This document shows, one piece after another, positions 1 through 7,877 of a DNA stretch of 17,675 nucleotides. Source of the DNA: Chitinivibrionales bacterium (GTDB lineage: Bacteria > Fibrobacterota > Chitinivibrionia > Chitinivibrionales > WJMI01); the NCBI GenBank assembly GCA_014729595.1, contig WJJU01000243.1, positions 1-17,675 on the forward strand, in the 5' to 3' direction. The notes under the pieces were generated by a model. The model was given only the letters and a program-made list of their open reading frames with translations. It had not been told where the DNA came from and did not search any database. Within the stretch, counting starts at the first letter, position 1, and each line of letters opens with the position of its first letter. A program made the position numbers and the translations under genes.

Positions 1-846
1 ATGATGCCGCCCGAAAAGCCGAACGACTGGACCGGAAAAACATGGGCTTGCTTTAAGGGCGCCCAAGCGGCCGACGGCGAATACCTTCTTTTTGTAGATG
101 CCGACGTATGGCTGGAAGAGGACGGTCTTGTGCGACTTGGTTCCGCCGTCGCGCACGAAGGTGGAGTTGTTTCGGTGCAACCTTACCACCAAGTACGCAC
201 GTTTTTTGAGCAGTTCTCCGCCTTTTTTCATATCATGCTCATGAGTGGCATAGGCGCCTTTACACCGTTGGGTGATCGTATGGCTCCCGCGGGGTTGTTC
301 GGTCAATGCCTTTTCTGTACTCGTCGGGATTACTTCTTCGCCGGAGGACACGAAAAGGTCAAAGGCAATGTGCTCGAAAATCTTTCTTTGGGAAGGGTGT
401 TTCGCGAGGCCGATCTGTCGATGCATCTATACGGTGGAAGGGGTACACTTAATGTGCGCATGTATCCCGATGGGCTTGGGGCGTTAATCGACGGCTGGAG
501 TAAGGCGTTCATTGATGGTGCGGGCGCTTCGAAACGGAGCATGCTCGTTCTGGGATCGTGTTGGATAAGCGGTTGCATTATTGCCGCGGCATCGCTGCCG
601 ACGGGCATGGGGTGTCGCACGCGCCTACCGCTGTCGGTATATGGTATCTATGCGGCGCAGACAGCCTGGATGCTACGCAGGCTTGGGGCGTTTCGGTTGA
701 GTACGGCCCTGCTGTTTCCGCTGCATTGCCTATTCTTTTGCGCCACCTTTCTGTACTCCGCGCTTCGTGTCCATGTTTTTCGGACGGTGCGGTGGAAAGG
801 GCGGCGTGTTGAGCGACCGAACGGCAACACTCGGAGAGATATATGA
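1..846 (+). CDS. crtQ: CrtQ-like carotenoid glycosyltransferase, 5' end outside window
   Basis: This is a family 2 glycosyltransferase resembling 4,4'-diaponeurosporenoate glycosyltransferase, which attaches a sugar to the carboxyl end of a C30 carotenoid acid at the inner membrane. The visible 281 residues start inside the catalytic domain. A WTGKTWAC stretch at residues 10-17 precedes the metal-binding DAD at 33-35, and the acceptor-side motif ENLSLG lies near 127-132. The C-terminal third is hydrophobic, with probable membrane segments at about 181-200, 208-226 and 234-256. Family members are about 370 residues, so roughly 90 N-terminal residues (the nucleotide-binding start of the GT-A fold) lie upstream. 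The frame is open to base 1, so the ATG at base 1 is not a real start. Its stop overlaps the next gene's ATG (ATGA), so the genes are co-transcribed. The assignment rests on motifs and on the CrtO-like and desaturase neighbours; the sugar and the exact carotenoid are not shown by the sequence. Confidence 0.8.
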   Translation: MMPPEKPNDWTGKTWACFKGAQAADGEYLLFVDADVWLEEDGLVRLGSAVAHEGGVVSVQPYHQVRTFFEQFSAFFHIMLMSGIGAFTPLGDRMAPAGLFGQCLFCTRRDYFFAGGHEKVKGNVLENLSLGRVFREADLSMHLYGGRGTLNVRMYPDGLGALIDGWSKAFIDGAGASKRSMLVLGSCWISGCIIAAASLPTGMGCRTRLPLSVYGIYAAQTAWMLRRLGAFRLSTALLFPLHCLFFCATFLYSALRVHVFRTVRWKGRRVERPNGNTRRDI

Positions 847-1358
847 AGCGATCACCTCGATCTACGGTACTACTGATTATAGTCAACGCATCGACATGGT
901 TGGCGATACACGTATTTTTCGCTTGGGGATTGACCCGTTTGCCCTTGCGCCTGTTCGATCCCGCGGGCTTTGTATGCCGCCCTCGGCGCTGGGAACGTAA
1001 CGGCGAATGGTATGAACGAGTGTTGAGAGTGAAGCGGTGGAAGAATCTGCTTCCCGACGGTGCGCTACTCTTTGCCGGAGGCTTTCCGAAGGGGAAAATC
1101 AGCGGTCGCGACCCGGTTTATCTTCGGCGGTTTATCGGCGAAACGTGTCGCGGCGAATCGGTTCACTGGCTGGTCATCGCGGCATCTCCGCTCTTTTTTT
1201 TATGGAATCCACTTAGTGGCGGGCTGATCAACATACTATATGCCTGTATGGCAAACATGCCGTGCATTGCGTCGCTTCGCTATAATCGCCTGCATTTGCT
1301 GAAAATTTTGACCAGATACGCCGAAAGACCGGAAGGGAAGAATAGTTATGGCAACTAA
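843..1358 (+). CDS. crtO: CrtO-like glycosyl-carotenoid acyltransferase
   Basis: This 171-residue membrane protein resembles glycosyl-4,4'-diaponeurosporenoate acyltransferase (Staphylococcus CrtO, about 165 residues), which esterifies a fatty acid to the sugar of the carotenoid glycoside in the last step of staphyloxanthin synthesis. Visible family features are an N-terminal membrane segment (about 8-30), a W-K-x-x-LPDGA stretch near 66-73, the conserved ETCRGESVHW region at about 100-109, a second long hydrophobic segment (about 110-136), and a C-terminal YNR motif near 144. The ATG overlaps the glycosyltransferase stop as ATGA, and GGAGA six bases upstream is a good ribosome-binding site. 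The next gene overlaps its 3' end by 11 bases. The tight coupling to a glycosyltransferase and a carotenoid desaturase supports a staphyloxanthin-like glycosyl ester product. The exact substrate is inferred. Confidence 0.77.
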   Translation: MKRSPRSTVLLIIVNASTWLAIHVFFAWGLTRLPLRLFDPAGFVCRPRRWERNGEWYERVLRVKRWKNLLPDGALLFAGGFPKGKISGRDPVYLRRFIGETCRGESVHWLVIAASPLFFLWNPLSGGLINILYACMANMPCIASLRYNRLHLLKILTRYAERPEGKNSYGN

Positions 1359-2838
1359 AGATAAGCACATCGTAGTAGTCGGGGCCGGTCCGGGCGGCTT
1401 GAGCGCGGCCATGATTCTGGCCAATAGGGGTTATCGAGTCTCCGTTTACGAGCGCGATAGCGCGGTCGGGGGGCGAAACCGCACGCTGCGCATTGGGAAA
1501 TACACATTCGACACCGGTCCTACGTTTTTGATGATGGATTTCTTTCTGCGTGAGATTTTTACCCTTGCGGGAAGGAATATCGGCGATTATCTCGACATGG
1601 TTCGTCTCGAGCCGATGTATAAACTGTCGTTTAAGGATTGCGAGCTACTCCCGACGACCGATCATAACGAAATGAAGCGTCGTTTGGCTCAAGTGTTTCC
1701 CGGCGATGAAGAGGGAATCGATCATTTTATGGCGAAAGAGGCGATTCGCTATGACAAACTCTATCCTTGCCTACGCAAAGATTACTCGACATTTGGAACC
1801 ATGTTTCATCGGGATATTCGCCGGGCATTGCCGCATCTGAATATCGGCAAGACACTTTATCAGAATCTTGGTACCTATTTCAGCCAAGAGGAATGCAAGG
1901 TGTCATTCACGTTTCAAGCAAAGTACCTTGGCATGTCGCCGTGGGATTGTCCGGCACTGTTTACCATTATCCCCTACGTCGAACACGCCTACGGTGTTTT
2001 CCATGTGACGGGTGGACTCAGTCGTATTTCCGAGGCCATGGCGGAGGTGGTTAAGGAGCATGGTGGGAGTGTCAATTGTGGCCGACGGGTGGAGCGGGTA
2101 GTAGCCGACAAGCGTACGGCTAAAGGAGTGCTTCTGGAAGGAGGCGAGCGGGTCGATGCCGATGCGGTGGTGGTCAATGCCGATTTCGGTTACGCGGCGG
2201 AAAATCTTTTTGAGCCGGGGTTTATCAAGAAGTACACCCCGGCAAAACTTTCGAAAATGAAGTATTCCTGCTCTACCTTTATGCTGTATCTCGGTCTTAA
2301 CAAAGTCTATGACGAGCCGCATCACAACATAATCTTTGCGGAGGACTACCGCCGCAATATTACCGAAATCTCCAATGGAAGCGCACTTTCGCAAGACATG
2401 TCGATCTATGTACGTAATGCGAGTGTCACCGACGGTACGCTGGCGCCGCGTGGGCATTCGGCACTCTATATTCTGGTGCCCGTACCCAACATGCGCGCTG
2501 ATATAAAATGGGACTCGGAGCGGATACAATCCTACCGCGAGAGGGTTCTTGACCGCATCTGCGCGCGCACCTCGATGAGTGATCTGCGTAAGCATATCGT
2601 AGCGGAGAAAATCATCACCCCCGAGGATTGGCAATATAAGCATTATCTGTACCGCGGCGCGACATTTAATTTGGGGCATAACCTTATGCAGGTGCTCTAT
2701 TTTCGCCCCCACAACCGCTTCGAGGAGTGCCGCAATTGTTATCTTGTCGGTGGCGGAACCCACCCGGGGTCGGGTCTACCGACCATCTATGAATCGGGAA
2801 GAATCTCGGCGAACTTGATTTCCGAGGATATTCGCTGA
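1348..2838 (+). CDS. Carotenoid desaturase/oxidase, phytoene desaturase (CrtI/CrtN/CrtP) family
   Basis: A 496-residue FAD-dependent amine-oxidase-fold enzyme that desaturates or oxidises a linear carotenoid backbone at the membrane. The N-terminal dinucleotide-binding motif VVVGAGPGGLSAA is at about residues 9-21, with the downstream E of YERD closing the Rossmann site, followed by the family signature GGRNRTL and FDTGPTFLMM. The C-terminal FAD-contacting motif YLVGGGTHPGSGLPTIYESG lies near 468-487. The length matches the family (about 490-510). CrtI and CrtN (desaturases) and CrtP (the C30 terminal oxidase) share this architecture and cannot be separated by eye. Beside CrtQ- and CrtO-like genes, either a desaturase or the oxidase that makes the carboxyl group is plausible, so no symbol is given. 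The start overlaps the crtO-like stop by 11 bases with AGGGA upstream, and it is probably the last gene of the operon. Confidence 0.88.
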   Translation: MATKDKHIVVVGAGPGGLSAAMILANRGYRVSVYERDSAVGGRNRTLRIGKYTFDTGPTFLMMDFFLREIFTLAGRNIGDYLDMVRLEPMYKLSFKDCELLPTTDHNEMKRRLAQVFPGDEEGIDHFMAKEAIRYDKLYPCLRKDYSTFGTMFHRDIRRALPHLNIGKTLYQNLGTYFSQEECKVSFTFQAKYLGMSPWDCPALFTIIPYVEHAYGVFHVTGGLSRISEAMAEVVKEHGGSVNCGRRVERVVADKRTAKGVLLEGGERVDADAVVVNADFGYAAENLFEPGFIKKYTPAKLSKMKYSCSTFMLYLGLNKVYDEPHHNIIFAEDYRRNITEISNGSALSQDMSIYVRNASVTDGTLAPRGHSALYILVPVPNMRADIKWDSERIQSYRERVLDRICARTSMSDLRKHIVAEKIITPEDWQYKHYLYRGATFNLGHNLMQVLYFRPHNRFEECRNCYLVGGGTHPGSGLPTIYESGRISANLISEDIR

Positions 2839-3136
2839 GGGGTGTCCGGTAATGGTGGCCATGCGGGTAACCATGACGGGCTGCACAAAAGTTCTTGCTG
2901 ATCCGGCACGAGCTTTCCGCCCGCCCCTACTTGCCGTCGAGCCCCAAATATCCTAAAGATAGTTGGCATGTCCGAGCTTGTGGCGAGGGATTTGCTTTAT
3001 AGAGTAATCCATTTCACCTAAATCCATTCGCCGTCGGCGGCGCCTCGGTTAAAAGCTCCTCTTATGAATAACCAGATAAGATTCCGGCCCACCAGGCCCC
3101 AAAACTCCTCAATCGAGGGCCCCTGGAGAATGAGGA

Positions 3137-3916
3137 ATGAATGTAATTGGGATGAATGAGTTTCTGAACGATCTCTTTATCCTTATGATCAATCTTTCGC
3201 AAATCCGAAATGAATCGACCATAGTGAGAGATTTTCTTGCCGCGATGAACTCTTTCGATAAAGGGATCAAATTCCGAATCGCTTCCAACCAGGAATACTC
3301 TTCGCCGCGGACGATTCGTATAGCGACGGCAAAGCATGAGTTCGGAAAGTTAATGATCGACGGTTCAGGTGAGGAGATTGGAGAGCCACAGCTATCATGC
3401 TTCCGTAATGCCGCACGGATACTGGCGTTAATTCTGGAGAACACAGAGCAAGAGAGACTTCTTGAGGAGGAGAGCCTTCGATTGGAATCGGCGGTGCGGG
3501 AACGGACCGCATCACTGGAAGCAAGCCTGGAACACTTTCGTCGTGCCCAACGGTCGGCACACGTAGGATCGTGGGAATGGAATATACATACCAATAGGGT
3601 ATTGTGGTCCGATCAGATATTCCCGATCTTCGGGCTCTCTCCCAAAGAATTTGACGGAACCTTCGAGGCGGTGGCCGAAAGGGTGCATCCGGAGGATTTC
3701 GATTGCTGGCGGGAGAACGTACGCACCTGTATAGAAGACGGCAAGGAGCACGCGATCGACTTTCGCATCGTTCGGCCGGATGGTACTATTCGATGGGTGG
3801 GGGCCTATGGCGATACCGAGAGAGATGCGGGAGGACGACCGCTTTGTTTGACGGGTGTTGCAATGGATATCACCGAAAGGAAAATCGCCGAAACCAAACT
3901 CAATACCTCTTTGTAG
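3137..3916 (+). pseudogene. PAS-domain sensor truncated before its kinase domain
   Basis: A 259-residue reading frame with an N-terminal GAF-like segment (about 1-95), a charged coiled-coil linker (about 98-135) and a PAS_3-type domain (about 140-252) with GSWEWN, HPED and RPDGTIRWV motifs, ending in the PAC signature GVAMDITERK. It then reads KLNTSL and stops at TAG. In the related sensor kinases this linker continues as SL-x-EKE into the HisKA_2-type kinase. Here the codons after TAG read EKSLAL, so the stop looks like a K-to-stop change. The frame closes again 13 codons later and no H-box or ATPase domain follows. It therefore looks like the sensory half of a lost histidine kinase, although expression as a free PAS protein is possible. 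The ATG at 3137 is preferred because GGAG lies eight bases upstream; an internal ATG at 3152 has no clear ribosome-binding site. It is convergent with rsgA. Confidence 0.7.
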
Positions 3917-3950
3917 GAAAAGAGCCTTGCCCTGGAATTTGTACCTCGGG

Positions 3951-3962
3951 GCATTTAAATGC
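3951..3962. other. 12-bp perfect palindrome in the convergent gap before rsgA
   Basis: GCATTTAAATGC reads the same on both strands and sits between the end of the PAS fragment and the rsgA stop. The flanking G/C bases extend it imperfectly. It has no loop and no T-run directly beside it, so it is at best a weak bidirectional terminator or a protein-binding site. Its role is unknown. Confidence 0.3.
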
Positions 3963-3987
3963 ACCGGTTGCTTGAGTGTGGGAGGGT

Positions 3988-5049
3988 TTATTTCTTTTTC
4001 TTGATTTTTTTGAAGTTCTTGACCATTTTGCCGAAAGATTTTTCTTTCTTTCGCTTTTCTTGATATGACATCTCATAGAATTCCGATTCTTTCTTCAATT
4101 TAAGAAAATTCTCATATCTGCTTTTGTCAATATCTCCGTTTTCGACGGCCTCGATAACGGCACATCCTGTCTCGTGAGTATGGGTGCAATCTCTGAAACG
4201 ACATTTTTGAGCACGCGAAGAAAGATCTTCAAACGTCTCATCCAGCCCGTCCGCAATGTCAAAATTCCCTAACTCCCTCATCCCGGGGGTGTCAATAAAG
4301 ATACCGCCTGATTCAAGACAAATAAGCTGACGCCGGACCGTCGTATGCCTGCCCTTCCCGTCTTTTTCGCGTACTTCACTAACTTTGAATGCATTCGTGC
4401 GGAGCAAGCAGTTGAGCAGTGACGTCTTTCCGACGCCGGATTGACCCAATAAACAATATGTTTTCCGCGGCTCGAGCAGATTTGTCACTTCCTCCACACC
4501 CTTTTCGGTTATGCTGCTGATAAGCACATACCGATTGTGGCGCATCGATAATGTGCTTCTCAGATCTTCGAGTTCGGAAGAAGATAGGAGGTCGACTTTG
4601 CTGAATACCGCTATAGGCTGAATTCCGCCGTCATGCAACATGACGAAATACCGATCCAATAAATTGATATTTATGGATTGTGCCGATTGCACGACCAATC
4701 CGATATCAATATTGGCGGCAATAAGCTGAAATTCTATGTGTCTACCGGCCTGTTTGCGTTTTAATAAAGTCTTACGAGGCAGAACGGTATGAACGACGGC
4801 GAGTGAATGGTCGTCCACGGTTTGTATCACGACCCAATCACCAACCGTTGGATAATCGGCGCCGTCCTCCGCATTGAATAAGAATTTGCCGGACGGTTCC
4901 GCCGGCATTTCGCGCTCCCCGTCGGCAACTACGTAACCGTTTTTGTTCACTTCCGTCACCCGCGCTACGGAAAAGCCCGCCTGAATATTCTCGGCACTAA
5001 CGGTTCGTTGCCAATTACTATAACCTAATCTTTCAAGACCGTTATTCAT
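3988..5049 (-). CDS. rsgA: Small ribosomal subunit assembly GTPase RsgA
   Basis: RsgA (YjeQ) is a circularly permuted GTPase that checks late maturation of the 30S subunit. With the start at 5049 the protein has 353 residues, typical of the family. Domains in order are an N-terminal OB fold (about 25-95), then the GTPase with motifs in permuted order: G4 SKVD at 150-153, P-loop GQSGVGKTS at 202-210, KGRHTTV switch region at 232-238 and G3 DTPG at 253-256. A zinc knuckle follows with C283, C288, H290 and C296, and the tail is lysine-rich (FKKIKKKK), as in many Firmicutes-like RsgA proteins. The frame is open further upstream, but the ATG at 5049 has AGGGG six bases before it and gives the standard N-terminus, whereas an upstream ATG at 5145 would lie inside the decayed gene block. 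The assignment is firm. Confidence 0.95.
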   Translation of the reverse strand: MNNGLERLGYSNWQRTVSAENIQAGFSVARVTEVNKNGYVVADGEREMPAEPSGKFLFNAEDGADYPTVGDWVVIQTVDDHSLAVVHTVLPRKTLLKRKQAGRHIEFQLIAANIDIGLVVQSAQSININLLDRYFVMLHDGGIQPIAVFSKVDLLSSSELEDLRSTLSMRHNRYVLISSITEKGVEEVTNLLEPRKTYCLLGQSGVGKTSLLNCLLRTNAFKVSEVREKDGKGRHTTVRRQLICLESGGIFIDTPGMRELGNFDIADGLDETFEDLSSRAQKCRFRDCTHTHETGCAVIEAVENGDIDKSRYENFLKLKKESEFYEMSYQEKRKKEKSFGKMVKNFKKIKKKK

Positions 5050-5069
5050 TGGTGACCCCTGTACATTTT

Positions 5070-5212
5070 TTAGTAATTGCTTTGTTTCCCGGTTATGCTT
5101 TCTATGTGAATTTTGATATCCGCATCGCATTCCAACTGAAAACATACCTTCGGATTCTTTTTGATGATTTCCACCTTCTCGCCTTCAAGAGCGGAATGGA
5201 AGTAAAGCGCCT
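5070..5212 (-). pseudogene. Internal fragment of a pyridoxamine-phosphate-oxidase-like (FMN split-barrel) protein
   Basis: The minus strand encodes DEEALYFHSALEGEKVEIIKKNPKVCF and then QLECDADI. This is the core of NimA/pyridoxamine 5'-phosphate oxidase-related flavin proteins, where the YFHSA-x-EG-K block and the NP-x-VCF strand shape the FMN pocket. Only about 45 residues of a protein that is normally about 150 remain. The N-terminal half is replaced by the end of an unrelated membrane-protein remnant (MWIPETIYFVF), and the conserved C-terminal W-x-M-x-Y-x-SV part is missing. The frame closes 20 bases before the rsgA start. I read it as a gene remnant fused by deletion to its upstream neighbour. 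An expressed chimera is unlikely, because the longer frame containing it starts without a good ribosome-binding site. Confidence 0.6.
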
Positions 5213-5728
5213 CTTCATCGAAAACAAAGTATATCGTTTCCGGAATCCACATTGTTGAAGCCATATCATAAATGGGTGTGTTGGCCCGAGACTGAGCGAC
5301 AAAGGCACAGGCATTCGCAGCCAGTCGAAACCCGCAACCATTTATGAGATGGCTTCTAGAAACATCGGTAACGTCTGTGCTACCGCGAAAGGACAAAAAT
5401 GATCTTCGTAGGTACCGATTCCGGAAAATGGAATTGAAAGCAATCGAACGGTGCCCGCAAATAGTATCGACGTTACGAAAAAGAACGGGATTTGATAAAA
5501 CCTTTGCCATTAGCAATAGTCGTCCGCCGGTATTTTTAAATAGGGTTCAACATTCGCTCCAAGGCCTTTCATTAGCGCAATTTGCACCGAAATGGTGTAT
5601 ATGATACCAAGAAATAGGAATAGTATCCACGAGTGTAATACTTTTTTGTTATTGGCTGTTAATAATTGTATGCCCGCTGTCGGTTGAAATACCGGTAACA
5701 CAAAAAAACGCATCATATCTCGAAACAT
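5213..5728 (-). pseudogene. Broken multi-pass membrane protein gene (in-frame stop and frameshift)
   Basis: The gene begins at an ATG at 5728 behind GGAGG about nine bases upstream. It encodes a hydrophobic protein with membrane segments near residues 34-54, and reads IPADDYC up to a TAA at about 5510-5512. Translation in the same frame past that stop continues in a sensible membrane-protein style: WQRFYQIPFFFVTSILFAG, then a loop and FAVAQTLPMFL, before a second TAA near 5341. A third piece, TMWIPETIYFVF, lies in a different frame further on and looks like the next membrane helix. It joins directly to the FMN-barrel fragment. The parts resemble small Yip1-like or related uncharacterised bacterial membrane proteins, but that name is a guess. 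One stop, one further stop and a frame change within 500 bases make decay much more likely than a set of short genes. Confidence 0.55.
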
Positions 5729-6586
5729 AAAAAGCCTCCTCCGGACTTGGTGAATACGTTTTCCTTCGATGATATCGGTTCAAACTTGGCATATTGAACG
5801 AGGGTGAGTATAACGCCTATGCACTTAACGGGTTATTCCGCGAACCGGGTGAATCGGGATCGGCCGAAATCAAGGTGGAGTCACCATTCGCCATTGAAAA
5901 GGCGGGAATGAACATGAGGAGGAGAATGCTTGCGATCCTCATGTAACTATTTCGTGCAATTTTCATTCAGGCTCCATTCGTGAAACATGACGTATCTTCC
6001 GTTTCCGTGGAATTTGCGCCACCACCTCGGCACAGTTTCCGCAATTGCGCGTGAATTCCCCGGACCTTGCCGCCGTGTTTAGGGCGCGCACGGTGGAGCG
6101 ATTGTCGCCGCACCAAGGGGCGTGCCGCGGTTGGGAATGACGCTTTTCACTGGGTTTTAGTGTGGAGCCGATCCTCGTACCTTAAAGAATATACACGACC
6201 GACACGTCTTCGGTGGGGTGGACCGTTATCCCTGAGCACCCTGCCGGCGGCGGAACCATATACCGAAGCTGCCGGGGCGCGCTCTTCCGTATTGTGCTTG
6301 CCCCGGTCATTACACTATATTCTGAATTCATACTAATGCTTATGTCTCGCGGAAAAAACCAAGGAGTTGCCTGAAAGCAACGCATGCAGGGATAAGACCG
6401 GTCTGGTAGTATCCGGGTATGCAAGGAATTTAACAATGCAAAATCTTTCTTTACGCCCTCTTGCGGGCGGACCACGCCGCCCTATCATAATCGTCCACGA
6501 TTTGCCGACCGACTTTCCGATTTCCATTGAATCAATAGACTCTTGTCCGTTTTTCTTTCCTGATCCTCAGCCGAAAGGTGGTCGGT
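5729..6586. other. 858-bp stretch without a convincing gene
   Basis: No reading frame here has a recognisable domain, a ribosome-binding site and a normal start together. At 5794-5946 (plus strand) a frame reads NEGEYNAYALNGLFREPGE and on to a stop. It looks coding-like but has only a TTG start and no recognised family, so it may be a gene remnant. Frames at 6067-6336 (plus) and 6182-6475 (minus) overlap each other and look random. The 3' part (6450-6490) contains hairpins and a promoter-like pair described separately. No tRNA, repeat or insertion sequence was seen. Confidence 0.5.
6454..6482 (+). promoter_or_regulatory. Two mutually exclusive hairpins upstream of the reductase operon
   Basis: CGCCC at 6454-6458 can pair with GGGCG at 6465-6469, or GGGCGG at 6465-6470 can pair with CCGCCC at 6477-6482. 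The middle arm is shared, so only one stem can form at a time. A weak promoter-like pair (TTGCGG at 6461-6466, 16-base spacer, TATCAT at 6483-6488) overlaps the second stem, so the stem could instead be an operator on DNA. There is no T-run, so this is not a terminator. The function is inferred from shape only. Confidence 0.25.
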
Positions 6587-7876
6587 ATGTCCGATGCAAC
6601 TTTTGATTATCGTCCATTATGGACGGATTTGGAACTTAACCTCGAAGATCATGATGCTCTGCTCGAGGTTTTGTCAAAGACCTATGGCGATATCTTCATG
6701 TCTCAAAAAAATCGCCCCGAAGGCATGACCTATTTCGACTTTGTGATGTCTGAAATCCACGGCCTTCGAATAAAGGAACTCATGGATGCCAAAGGTAATG
6801 GCCACAAGGTAATTGGAACTTATTGCACGTTTGTACCCGAGGAACTGGTTCTTGCCGTCGATGGGATTATGGTCGGCTTGTGTGCCGGCGCCGATTTCGC
6901 CGTTGACGAAGTCGAAAGGCTTCTTCCCCGCAACACATGTGCGCTCATCAAGTCCACCTTGGGATTCAAGCTCGGGCGGGTTTGTCCCTATCTCGAGGCG
7001 TGTGACATGGTGATTGGTGAGAACACGTGCGACGGCAAGAAAAAGGCCTATGAAATCCTGGACCGACTCATTCCCAATTTTTACGCCATGGATATGCCTC
7101 AGATGAAGAGTAGCGAAGGAAAAGCTCTCCTTCGTGCCGAATACCTGAAACTGAAGGAACAGCTTGAGGAATTGAGCGGGAAAAAGATCACACCCGAAAC
7201 GCTGAAAAAGGCAATCGAGACGGTCAATGGGAAAAGACGGGCCGTACAGCGCCTTGCCCGCTTGCGCGCGGCTGACCCGGCGCCGATTTCCGGCCTCGAC
7301 AGCCTTCTTGTTAATCAGGTGTTCTTTTACGATAATCCCGAGAGATTCACTGATTCGGTTAACAACATTTGCGATGAAATTGAAGAGCGAGTCGGGGCCG
7401 ATGAAGGGGTCAAACCCAAGGGCACCACGCGTCTTTTGATGTCGGGCTGTCCGATGGCGGTACCCAACTGGAAAATTCCCGCCGTCGTTGAGGGGCTGAA
7501 TGCAATAATCGTCGGAGAGGAATCCTGCATAGGCGAACGTGGAAGTAGAGGGTGTGTCGATGAATCAGCCGAAGGAATGGAAGGGATGGTCGACGCCATT
7601 GTTGAGCGATACTGTGAAATCGATTGCGCAATCTTCACTCCGAACACCGAACGCTTGATGCATATAAAAAATATGGTAAAGAAGTACCGGGTGGACGGCG
7701 TGGTGTTGTATGGCCTAAATTTTTGCTCTCCCTATCTGATTGAAGCCCTTGATGTCGAAAAGGAACTCGAGAAGGGCGGAATTCCGGCTATCAGGATTGA
7801 AACCGACTATAGCCAAGAAGACACAGGTCAGATTAAGACCCGTATTGAAGCTTTTATTGAACGATTGAGCGACTAA
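6587..7876 (+). CDS. Double-cubane-cluster-containing anaerobic reductase (HgdB/2-hydroxyacyl-CoA dehydratase superfamily)
   Basis: A 429-residue protein of the superfamily that includes the D subunit of 2-hydroxyacyl-CoA dehydratases and benzoyl-CoA reductase. Within it the motifs match the double-cubane cluster proteins, where an [8Fe-9S] cluster, charged with low-potential electrons by an ATP-driven activator, reduces small substrates. Visible signatures are GTYCTFVPEEL (C80), LPRNTCALIKS (C118), CPYLEACD (C133, C139), GENTCDGKKK (C148), SGCPM (C288), GEESCIGERG (C314) and NFCSPY (C380). A single cluster-bearing subunit plus activator, with no second dehydratase subunit or CoA transferase nearby, fits this family better than a true dehydratase. 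A GTG at 6578 opens the frame, but the ATG at 6587 has AGGTGG five bases upstream and is preferred. The activator gene follows after one base. The physiological substrate cannot be read from the sequence. Confidence 0.87.
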   Translation: MSDATFDYRPLWTDLELNLEDHDALLEVLSKTYGDIFMSQKNRPEGMTYFDFVMSEIHGLRIKELMDAKGNGHKVIGTYCTFVPEELVLAVDGIMVGLCAGADFAVDEVERLLPRNTCALIKSTLGFKLGRVCPYLEACDMVIGENTCDGKKKAYEILDRLIPNFYAMDMPQMKSSEGKALLRAEYLKLKEQLEELSGKKITPETLKKAIETVNGKRRAVQRLARLRAADPAPISGLDSLLVNQVFFYDNPERFTDSVNNICDEIEERVGADEGVKPKGTTRLLMSGCPMAVPNWKIPAVVEGLNAIIVGEESCIGERGSRGCVDESAEGMEGMVDAIVERYCEIDCAIFTPNTERLMHIKNMVKKYRVDGVVLYGLNFCSPYLIEALDVEKELEKGGIPAIRIETDYSQEDTGQIKTRIEAFIERLSD

Positions 7877-7877
7877 T

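Noticed and set aside
1903..2763. Minus-strand 286-residue open frame inside the carotenoid desaturase
   Set aside because: It is a shadow of a strongly supported gene, with no domain of its own.
5050..5145. Upstream start for rsgA
   Set aside because: These extra 32 residues overlap the FMN-barrel remnant in another frame and match nothing in RsgA; the ATG at 5049 has a clear ribosome-binding site.
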